Below are positions 50,081 to 59,988 of a DNA stretch of 64,000 nt, piece by piece. The number at the start of each line of letters is the position of its first letter. Within the stretch, counting starts at the first letter, position 1. The translations under genes and the position numbers were made by a program. The notes under the pieces are model-generated. The model was not told the origin of the DNA. It searched no databases and saw nothing but the letters and a program-made list of their open reading frames with translations. The DNA comes from Chimonanthus salicifolius (taxonomy: Eukaryota > Streptophyta > Magnoliopsida > Laurales > Calycanthaceae), in the NCBI GenBank assembly GCA_013350335.1, contig CM023540.1:24159175-24223174 (forward strand). The letters are read 5' to 3'.

Positions 50081-50717
50081 GGATAGCGATTCTCACACGA
50101 GATTTTTGTGTAACCAGACACGGGAATGAGTGAATTTCCCTCTTTATCCTTCACTCTGGGATAACTTAAAAGAAAATATCAAAAATCGACGCACGGCGAG
50201 TGTGGGTTTTTTCCGTGTTTGGCTCGAATTTTCAAACGAAGCCATTTTTCAACCGATTTCTACAGACAAACTATCAAAATTCATTTACTCTAAATTTTAT
50301 AAACTTCGGGACTTATTTTAAGTGAAAATTGTATAGTTTTGGACTTAAAAAATCGTACTCAAAGAATTAAGAAGAAATATTATTTCTTCTTAAATTCTTT
50401 GAATACGATTTTTTAAGTCCAAAACTATCTCCTTTTCACTTAAAATTAGTCTCGGAGTTCATAAAATTCAAAGTAGATGAATTTTGATATTTTGTTTATA
50501 GAAATCGATTGAAAAACAACGTTGTTTGAAAACCAGAGCCAAATGTGAGAAAAACCCACAGTTACAAAAGGAACCAAAATAACTCGCCGTTTTGGAGTGA
50601 CCAGCTCACGTTAATTCATTTTTAAGTCATTTGTATGACAAAGTTGAAGGATAAAGTGAAAAATCTACTAATTTCCGTATCTAATTAAACAAAAATGTCG
50701 TTTGAAAATCGCTACCC
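50081..50717. mobile_element. 637-bp foldback (inverted-repeat) element, probably Mutator-like
   Basis: The two arms (50,081 to about 50,378 and about 50,382-50,717) are inverted copies meeting at AAGAAGAAATATTATTTCTTCTT near 50,380. The ends are GGATAGCGATTCTC and, on the other strand, GGGTAGCGATTTTC. The flanks ATTCCAGAT (50,072-50,080) and ATTCAAGAT (50,718-50,726) agree at 8 of 9; a 9-bp duplication points to the Mutator superfamily. Long inverted arms without transposase fit a MULE MITE. A transcript would fold into a roughly 300-bp hairpin. Confidence 0.8.
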
Positions 50718-50726
50718 ATTCAAGAT

Positions 50727-51170
50727 ATCAATCAACATATTATATATAATCTTATCCAACATCTTAGCTTTGAATTCTTAGATTCATATATATGCCAACA
50801 TATTATATGTTTCTCGTACATTGAGTTGTTTGCTTTTAAGAGAAAAAAGAAAAAAAGAAAGACCTTGTATAATAGTGCATGCAATAATATCATCTGCCCA
50901 TGTGATTGATCATTATTTAAATTCAATCATATGCCATATGAGATCATGTACGTTTGACCAATTAGATTAATTTTCTAGTTGATGTTTATCCAAATTCACC
51001 GAATTTAGCCACAAATAATTGTCTTATTAAGAATGGTTTTAAAATTTTAGAACTTTAAATTCATGAGATGATCTTAGCCAACCATTAAAAATGAAAAAAC
51101 AATCCAAGGGTCCAAAAACTAGAGATAGAAAGGCCTTTATCGCTCCAAAATCTAAATTCCTAATCAGTAA
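50727..51170. other. Spacer upstream of the channel gene
   Basis: AT-rich, with no gene seen. It probably contains part of the promoter of the downstream gene. Confidence 0.4.
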
Positions 51171-52100
51171 TCAGCAGTGGGGCATACAGTCCCTTATTTT
51201 CTATCTTCTCTGTTGACGATTGCATTATATCACGTGCTCTTTCTTCCCGTTTCCTATTTTGCTCACTTCACTGCTCCTCCGGGAACCGTACAAACGGCGT
51301 TTTGCTCGCAATGTGCAAGGAAACATCAGAATCCGGCTATTTTATTGTTGCCGAGTGAACAGTGAGCTTTATTTTCCTCAGAAAATCATCTTTCTCGGAC
51401 GGAACACTGCCGGAATATATAACCTTCTCTGAGAAGCTCAAAATACGACGGTTCTTCCTCTGGCGGCTCTGGAATCCGGCAGCTTCAGCTCTACACCTGC
51501 AATTTTCTATAACATTTGCCGGAAAATGCGAAGAATGCAGAAATTCCGGCAGCTTTTGGCCGGGAAAGGTTTCAGCTCCGTCGTAGGATCGGAGGAACAT
51601 TCGGATTGAGTTCCCGCCTCCAGCATCTCCCTTCTTAACAGCTGAATGCTGGTTCTTTTTCTTTTTTTTTTGTCTAATAAAGTAGAAAGAACTTCTCGTT
51701 CGTTTTAGTCTCCTTCGTCGAATCGAGTTCCAAGTGGAGCCTTCACGGATTCACCATCCGTACGTATGAAAGCTACTGTTTTTCCGACCACTCGAAACAA
51801 CAGTTCACATCAATCTCTACCACCTGATTGAGTTCCTAGTTGATATCCGTTGTTCGTGCTGGTGAAAGCTACTGTATATCCATCGTCAGATTGATTTCCC
51901 GCTTCAAATATCATCCGTCCGCCCCGTCCGTACGGTGGAAGCTAGCCATTCAGTCGAAGGAACGAACCTTTGATCTTGATTACGACCTTCGAATAGAGTT
52001 CCGCTTCAAGATCCACCGTCACTACGCAGTAAGCTAGACCTATTCCTTACGATTGAATCCACTGTCTGTAGGTCGAAAAGCTAGTGGCTTTCACCTTTTC
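51171..52100 (+). other. Probable promoter/5' leader of the channel gene with degenerate repeats
   Basis: GC content rises here. Units with GATTGAGTTCC-like starts recur at about 51,604, 51,722, 51,827, 51,889 and 51,990, and GAAAGCTACT-like phrases at about 51,768, 51,863, 51,936, 52,028 and 52,076. Together they form a diverged tandem series of roughly 100-bp units. Open frames on both strands are not conserved in look. Confidence 0.45.
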
Positions 52101-55100
52101 ATGGAATCCAGGGGTGTAAAAGGACGAACTCGTTTTAATAATTCCAGAAACAGAGGAATACAATGAAGAAGAAGATCTCAAGAGTAACGAGAAGACCGGA
52201 ATCTTGAAAGATTCTTCTAACAATGCGGGATTGGCATCGGAATCTCCAGTCTGGAACCGGCAATCTCAACCCTCCAACGAGGGGAAGGACTGCGGTGCCA
52301 GAATCTCAGCTGAAGGATCGAAGCTGTCCTTGGGCACATTCATCAGCTGCCCATCTCCTGAGATCTCAAAATTCAGCCCAAGCCCCAACAAACCCCCTAG
52401 ACCCCCCCGAACCGACACCCTAACTCGCCGTCGATCACTCTCCCGATCAACATTCTCAAAGCCAAAATCTCGTTTCATCGAGCCATCTGGTCCCCCTATT
52501 TTGAATCCAATTGAAGAGAGCAGCAATCTGATCAATGATCGGCCCCCGAATTCACCTTTCCAGGCATCACCAAATCGAATTCTGAAGGAGAACCCCAAAA
52601 TCAGTGTGGCAACGCCACGATCAATTGCAGTAGAGGAGGAAGAAGAGGAGATTTACAAAACTGGGGATGTCCCAAAGCAGGGTGAATTGGCTGGAAGAAA
52701 TTGAAATTCAGGGTGATCTTCGAATGGGTTGCACTTGTCTCCGCGACCATGCTGCTGATAACAAGCTTAACTGTCCACAGGTTGCAGAATTATATGACAT
52801 GGGGCCTGGCAGATTTGGAAATGGTGTCTAATGGTAATGGTGATCTTCTGTGGTCGGCTGGTAACTGATTGGTTCATCCTTGTTTTCGTTTTCTTGATTG
52901 AAATGAATTTTGTACTAAAAAAGAAGGGTCTTTACTTTGTTTATGGAATGAAGAAGAGTGTTCAAATCTGCCTTTGGTCTGCATTGGTCCTTCTAACTTG
53001 GTTGCTGGTGTTTGATCGTGGGATAGAGCGGTCACCAACAACACACAAGGTTCTGTTTTATATATCGCGAACACTTGCATCTATTCTAATCGGAAGCTTC
53101 ATGTGGCTGGTGAAGACTTTGTTAGTAAAGATTTTAGCTTTGTCTTTCCATGTCAATACATTCTTCGACAGAATTCAAGAATCAATATTTCATCAATACG
53201 TTCTTCAGACCCTCTCGGGGCCTGCCATTGATGGAGATGGCTGAAAAGGTTGGGAACACACAGAGTGCAGGGCAATTGAGTTTCAGGAACATGGAGAAAA
53301 GGAAGGGAAATGAGGAGCAAGGGGTGATTAATGTGGGGAAGCTTCATAAGATGAAACAGGAGAAGGTATCTGCTTGGACCATGAGGAGATTGGTTAATGT
53401 CATCACTAGTTCTGGGCTCTCAACCATTTCGAATTCGATTGATGATAGTGCTGATGAAGATGGTGAGCAAGTAGATAAAGAGATTACCAATGAGTGGGAA
53501 GCAAAGGCCGCTGCATACCAGATTTTCAAGAACGTTGCAAAACCATGTACCAAGTGAGGAAAAGCTCAAACATTTCATGATGGTTTCTCTTTTCTTGTCC
53601 TTGAATATTCTTCATTAAATTCTGTTGTTTTATTGAGCAGGTATATTGACGAGGAGGACCTAATGAGATTCTTGAGCAAAGAGGAGGTGTCTGGCATTCT
53701 TCCACAATTCGAAGGAGCTGCAGAGACTGGGAAGATCAAGAAGTCTGCTTTGAGGAACTGGGTGGTAAGCCATATTTATTTTTAATGATAGTCCACACTT
53801 TTTTTCACTGTACTCAGAGGTTCGACTGCTGAAATCCTGTCATAGTGCTAAATTTAGATCTCCCCTTTCTCTTGCTGTTGCATTTAGATAGAAATGAGGA
53901 AACTTTTAAATGGTCACTAATGGCAATTGTAGAATACTCGATTTCTTTGTTTTTCCCCTTTCTATTTGAGTGATAGCAGTTGTGGGATACTTGAAGTTCC
54001 TGTAATAGAAAAACTTGCAAGACCAACTATCCTGTGTTTTAGGACCTTTTGTAACTGTTCTATCATCCACTCTCATGTTCTCTCTGTCTTTGTCCTTTTT
54101 ACAGAGATTTGGATCATCCATCATTTTCTTCACCGTCTTTTTTCACCTAAAATGGAATGAGAAGGGAAAATAATGCCCTTATCTAGTAGAGAGAATTGGT
54201 TCAAACCTGTTTGTTTTAATATGTGATGATCGAGGCATTGAGCTGGTTGCCTCAAATCATCATAACTTACTACAAGTTATTTGTGTAGAGAAGAATGCAT
54301 GTACATTGTTGCTGGGTCTGAGACAGTTAATTTCCCCACACTCAACATCCTTGCAACGAGTCCAAGTAAAATATTGTTTGGGTTGTTGTTTCCAGGTCAA
54401 GGTTTATCTTGAACGCAAATCGCTTGCTCATTCCTTGAATGACACCAAGACCGCTGTAAAACAGTTGGACAAACTTGCAACAGTAGTAGTGTCCATTGTG
54501 ATCATCATCATCTGGCTTCTTTTGATGGGATTTGCAAACACCAAAGTGCTTGTTTTCATCTCTTCTCAGCTGTTATTGGTGGCTTTTATGTTTGGAAACA
54601 CCTGCAAAACCATATTTGAAGCGCTCATATTTGTATTCGTTATGCACCCATTTGATGTTGGTGACCGTTGTGTCATTGATGGAGTCCAGGTAGCTCCCTA
54701 ACAATTCCTGTAAACTACCATATATTTAATCGCATGCTTGCTGAAATGTAACAATTGCAGATGATTGTTGAGGAGATGAATATTTTGACAACAGTTTTCT
54801 TGAGGTATGACAATGAGAAAATATACTACCCAAATGCAACTTTGGCCACCAAACCAATCAGCAATTTTTACCGAAGCCCAGATATGAATGATTCTGTTGA
54901 GTTCTCTATTGATGTTTCAACGTCCATGGAGACTCTTGGAGCCCTTAAAGAGAAGATAAAAATGTAAGCTTCAACTCTAGCCTTCTGTTCTACATTTCTT
55001 GGAACTACAATGATCTTAAGCTATTAAAGTTATTTCAAAATCATGTACATGCGTTTAGTGGTTATTTCAAACAATCTTTAACATGAGTTAGATACCTAGT

Positions 55101-55432
55101 TAGGGTTACAGTTTTGAACTCTACATTTACTGCGATTGATTTTGTCTGATGCTGTTAGGTACATAGAGAGCAAGCCTCAACACTGGTATCCTAGCCACAG
55201 TGTTTTGGTGAAGGAAATTGAGGATGTGAATAAAATGAAGATGGGTCTGCATGTTCGGCACACTATGAACCATCAGAACATGGGGGAGAAGAGTAGCCGG
55301 CGGTCGGACCTTGTCTTTGAGCTGAAGAAGATATTTGAAGAACTAAAAATTAAATATCATCTGCTGCCTCAAGAAGTTCACGTCAGTTATGTTGGTTCAA
55401 TTCCTGTGCCTACAGCTGCTGGACGGTTTTAA
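52101..55432 (+). CDS. MSL10-like: MscS-like mechanosensitive ion channel (MSL10 type), frameshifted in exon 1
   Basis: Plant MSL10-type channels are plasma-membrane, tension-gated anion channels. Exons: 52101-53553, 53641-53764, 54396-54689, 54761-54963 and 55159-55432. The later junctions are GT/AG and in phase. The N-terminal region has SPEISKFSPSPNKPPRPP and KPKSRFIEP. TM1 to TM4 follow in exon 1. Exon 2 has YIDEEDLMRFL. Exon 3 has AHSLNDTKTAVKQL, a TM, and the pore/MscS signature FVMHPFDVGDRCVIDGV. Exons 4-5 complete the MscS domain (YYPNATLATKPISN, LLPQEVHVSY). Exon 1 needs frame changes near 52,126, 52,700, 52,812 and 53,214 (the last looks like one extra G in a GGGG run), while exons 2-5 are clean. 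Either this is a recent pseudogene or the assembly has indel errors there. The ATG at 52,101 is the best start because the long frame has none of its own. Confidence 0.8.
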
Positions 55433-57616
55433 CTCTGCATTGCATAAGCAACTAAATAATGATGTGAGTGTCTTTCTTTCATTATTCATATCCTATTTTC
55501 AATTTGCAGACATCTGCTACAATTCAAATTTTTTAAATTGGGATCTTGATCCTTGTACACAAAAGGCAGAGCTGTTGGAATCACCCAAACACACTTTGCA
55601 CATTACACCTCCTTTTATTTGTATTGCAGTTCTCATAATGACAATATTTGTTGTTAATTCGCATTTAAAAAAGCCATTTCAAAAAAAAAGAAGTTGTTAT
55701 TAATTCAATGTTTCAATTGTACAAGTTATTATGATGAATATTACAAACCTAGAGAAAAATACTCTCTGATATTTCATTAGAATGATTACACATAATACCA
55801 AACCAAATGGAGCTCATCTTAGAGCTGCCACCAATATATGCAGGACTTTTGTACCAGGTCCCTCTCCCACTTTATATTGGTGAGTGGGTTATAGAGATTC
55901 CTGGATGTCAGCAAAGGTTACAAGTCATTTCCCCATTATCAATGTCATGGCTACAATATTAAAAACACTATAAGAAGGATGATAAAATGCTCCAAAACCA
56001 AGTCCATGAGCTCCAGCAATTCAATTCAAATGCAAACTAAGTCCGAGTCCACCATAGGTTTGGGTTTCAATAAAATTTCTAACAACCTTTTTTTCTAAAA
56101 CCAGGACTTTACCCACTCGTTCAGTCCAACGTGATATTTGGATACTAACAAGGTACTAACTCTTGGATATTGACATTGTTGACCTGCTTGGTAGAGCTTC
56201 TGATCATGATAAGCCATGTTAAATGTTTGTGACATGCGCAGCTATGACTAAGCCTGACTTCACAAGAGAAAATCCCTAGTCAACATTTTCCAAGAATTTT
56301 GTGAATGGTTACTATTCTGTCTGTGATTTTTATCCTTCAGCTGTTACTTGTACGGTTCCTGTTTCTTTCATTGTCATCGTCAGAGCCATTTATCTTATTG
56401 CTTTCTTTTGAATGAATGTTTCGAGTGGAAAAGTTGCCGGCATTTGTAGCAGTGAGTTAGCATTTGTGCAAGAACATATCAGAACCTTATAACACTGCAA
56501 TGAGAAGAGATCGCGAGTGAGAAGATTATTGCATGAAAGCTGGATGTCTCGGAAATTCAATATTCAGATTAAGAGGGTAGGATCATCTTCCTCTAATGGC
56601 ATCAATTAGTTAAAATAAAGCTCGCACAGGAGGCAAAGGTATTGGAATTTCATACATGGTTTCGGTCTATATTAATTAGATTGTAAGTTGTGGATCTTGC
56701 TATTTCAGGGAGGTTGATCGAGAATCTTGAGTGTGCTTCTGGTTTTAGACGCTTTTGTCATCTGCTGTTATGAGGGGGAAAAATTGTGTTCTGATGAAAT
56801 GGTGGATTGTAACATGAAATGTGCACTAACATGGATTGAACTATTTATTGACTGAAGCTTCCTTACAATGTGCCATTCATCCAATGTTCAACTGGCATAG
56901 GTTCTGCAGGCCTTTGGATCGTGATCCATTTAGTATCATGTTTTGGATCCAAAGCATTATTGCCTATCAGTATATTATTTTTATGGATCAATTTAGGTTT
57001 TTTTTTTAAATGATGTCTATCAATTAAAAAGAAAATTATTCACAACTTATTATCTAAATGAAAATTTATATGTTGGATCACTATTTTCTAGTAGTAGATT
57101 GATATTCGGTTTTACATACCCTACAATACAAAATTCATAAATTTGATAAATGTACCTTTTCTCAATAAATGCAATCTGCCTTTTTAAAGATATATCGATA
57201 TGAAATGTTACATCTATTATTTTGAACACTACCCAAAACTGCAAACCGAAGCAGCACGACTTTTATTCCAGAGAATTAGTTATCTTATGATTGGCCCTGA
57301 TATTTCATAAAAACTCCATTTTTTACATAAATGAAGTGAAGATCTTCATTGGCCTCTATAAAATGCCAAGCCAAATGCAGAAACCATTCAAGTCTTGTTC
57401 AATCTGGATCTTCAAAATAATGGGGTATCTCAAAGCATAACAAAAACTTACGCAAGACAAACTTCCTCTGCTTTATTGGAGTCTATTTAAAAAAAAATAC
57501 AAGATTTTCTAAATGCACACTCTGGCCTTGAGAATGCTTCTATTGGAAACAGAAAATTCAAGCACACTAAAGAACAGAAAAAATTGTTAATTAGCTGACC
57601 TTGATGATTTGGGTAG
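55433..57616. other. 3' UTR of the channel gene and spacer
   Basis: No further gene was recognised. A poly-A run lies at 55,681-55,690. The two genes on either side point towards each other. Confidence 0.4.
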
Positions 57617-57697
57617 TCACTGAGGCTGCTCTCTGCTCTTCATCAGTGATTCGAACTGCTGTTTCCAATCTAGAACTTTCTCTTCCCCATTCACCAC
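57617..57697 (-). CDS. Orphan terminal exon of an unidentified gene
   Basis: Minus-strand reading: acceptor CCTCAATAG, then 27 codons including the stop, with NGEEKVLDWKQQFESLMKSR in the middle and TGA at 57,617-57,619. The sequence reads like the hydrophilic, helical C-terminus of a protein, and the acceptor is good. I do not recognise the family. No convincing upstream exon was found before the copia element at about 58.7 kb, although a short in-frame patch with EYMKVVANRQQ lies near 57,850-57,880 on the same strand. The remaining exons may lie beyond the retrotransposon or outside the window, or the exon may be a relic. Confidence 0.4.
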   Translation of the reverse strand: MVNGEEKVLDWKQQFESLMKSREQPQ

Positions 57698-58748
57698 CTA
57701 TTGAGGAAATCCTTCTAGTCATGCTCAGAAAATATTGTAGATGGTCTAAAACTTAAGATCAAGCATAAGGAAGCTTAGATTGGCACAAGTTTTCAATGTT
57801 GTAGAACTAAATCACAAATTGTCAGAGAATATGAGTCTGAGACTAATAGCAGCTGTTGCCTGTTGGCAACAACTTTCATATACTCTTCTACAATGGGCTA
57901 ACTTGGTTCATATTGTTTGCTAAAATCATGAAAAGTAATGCTAAATCCATCTTGGATATTAAACTAGGAAATTGGGAAAAAGATTTTACTAGATATTGGC
58001 AGGACTGGAGAAGACACTGCATAATTATAAATAGAATTACGAATGGACATGAGAACATCTACATTGAACTAGGAAAGAAGTCTCAGTCCAAAAGAACCCT
58101 AACATTGATTAACCAACAAACTTTCGGCATGGAGTGCTATTTCTGGGTTATGAATATACAGAAAAGATGACCGGTTTCAATGTTTTAAAACCCCACCCTT
58201 CTAAGCAGTTGAATCCAGTTCAACCTTGATTTCTACTAAATGTGATTCGGTTATCTAAAAAATCTTTTCAAAGTTCAAAACCTCAAAAGAATTTAATGAC
58301 CCCTGGTTCAAAAGTGTCATGTACAGCTGAACCTTAATAACCCATAAAAGTTTCAAACTTATTATGTTGGATTATTGAATTATTCAATTATCTATAATTA
58401 GTGTGAAAAAGACATTTTTTATAAAAATATGATTATTATATTTTTTTTATATTTTATGTCTTTTGTATTTGATATTTTATATTATTAATATATTATTATA
58501 TTTTTAGCTGATTTATTGTTAATTAATTAATATTATTATAGGACATCATGCTGAAGTGACAGGTTTGACCAAGGTTTACTATGGTTGAATCCCAATTGAA
58601 CTCTATCAAACCCAAACATTTGACGCACGAGTCGATTTTTAAAATGTTAGAATGGTTCCCAAAATCCATTGGTCATGACCAGCCGGCCATTTGACTTGAG
58701 ATTGGAAAGGATGAGCGGTTCTATAGAAATGACAAATTAACCTAATTT
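57698..58748. other. Spacer before the copia element, no clear gene
   Basis: AT-rich, especially 58,380-58,530. The plus-strand frame 57,856-58,170 has no family features. Confidence 0.4.
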
Positions 58749-59988
58749 TGTTGGATGTCAAAATCCATGGTCACTATTTGTATTTGGTAGAGTCTGTGCA
58801 CCTCAGAAAAGATGTCACATGTCAAATGCATTGGTTCGTTTGCTGCAAGGGAATCGGTTGGATATCATTTCTTGAAGAAAATCACCCAAAGAAGAACATC
58901 TCTTTGGTTCATTCAAGTATCGGAGAAGAAGGCGACGGCAGATCTCGGTCGGCAGAGCTGATCGGAGAGCCGTGAGCAAAAGCAGAGAGCGGCAGCTAGC
59001 GGGAGTGAGGCGGAAAAACAGCAAAAGAACAGGGGTTTTCTACCAAAAAAAAAAAAATCGAAACCCAGAAAGGGTTTTCAGCCGGCAGTGAAGGCGGCCA
59101 GTAGAGACCCTCGGTGGAGAGACAGCAAGCAGCGGCGATCGGAGATAGAGATCGGTCGGCTGCAAGCATCGAGCACAGAGGAGCCGTGTTCAGATTGCCG
59201 GAGACCAAATCCCAGGGCCGAGCGAATCTGCAGATCTGAGAAACAGAGACCACAGCGATCGGCGGGAAAAGGGGGTTTCTCGGCAGTGGAGCAGCAGCAC
59301 CAATCCCGGCCAGATCGCCGGAGACCAAGGAGAAGGAATTTTTTTTTTTCCTTCACCGTGAACGGACCTGTTCACAGATGATCTGAGAAGGAAAAAAAAA
59401 AAAAAATCAAAATCTCTCAGTTCAGTGGTCCTCAGGATCACCATTTCAGCTGCACCCGCGGGACCACCAATTCAGGTGCACCCGCGAGACCACCATTTTC
59501 TGTACACCCGCGGGACCACCATTTCAGGTGCACCCGCGAGACCACCATTTCAGTGCACCCCGAGAGACTACAGATTCAGGTACTCCTTCAGCGAGGAAAT
59601 CAACGGTCCAGAATTGTTTTGCAGTTTCCGGAGTCACCAGGACTCGGAATTGAGATCCGTCTTCGCCTGTACGATCGTGGTAGTGTGATCTACACAGTGA
59701 CCGGTGTGGATCTAGTTTCTGGAGAGTTGACAGTGCGCGCCAAGCAGTGGCGTTTGTAGAAAGGAGATCAGCTGAGTTCCTTTTTTCTCTTATTTTTCAT
59801 CACTGTCAATTTTTTTTTACACATTATTCTGCTATGTGTATGATTGAACCACCCAAGTGGTGAGGAGTTCGGGGGTATTTGGTTGGATGCCAGTAGTAGA
59901 TCCCTAGGTTTGTGCAGGGCTACCAATTTACACTGTTGGTTATTTGCTTCCGCATTTGCGCACAAACAGAACAGAGGACAGTGACAGA
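58749..59988 (+). other. Candidate 5' LTR and leader of the copia element
   Basis: The first part is ordinary AT-rich sequence. From about 58,925 to 59,330 it becomes GC-rich with repeated GATCGG, CGGCAG and GGAGACCA motifs, and then carries the 26-bp array. The division between LTR and leader is unresolved. Confidence 0.35.
59436..59591 (+). repeat. 26-bp tandem array, six copies
   Basis: Units start at 59,436, 59,462, 59,488, 59,514, 59,540 and 59,566, exactly 26 bp apart. The consensus begins GACCACCATTTCAGGTGCAC and continues CCGCGA. The first and last units are the most diverged. The period is not a multiple of three, so it is unlikely to encode a repeat peptide. Confidence 0.9.

Noticed and set aside
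51337..51600. Minus-strand 87-residue protein upstream of the channel gene
   Set aside because: It overlaps an opposite-strand frame of similar length in GC-rich leader DNA, with no domain or splice context.
58996..59444. Arg- and Ser-rich frames on both strands in the copia leader
   Set aside because: GC-rich leader DNA lacks stops by chance; frames occur on both strands with no domain.
59820..59860. Primer binding site TGGTGAGGAGTTCGGGG for the copia element
   Set aside because: It starts with TGG but does not match the tRNA-Met site normally used by copia elements, and the preceding bases do not end in CA.
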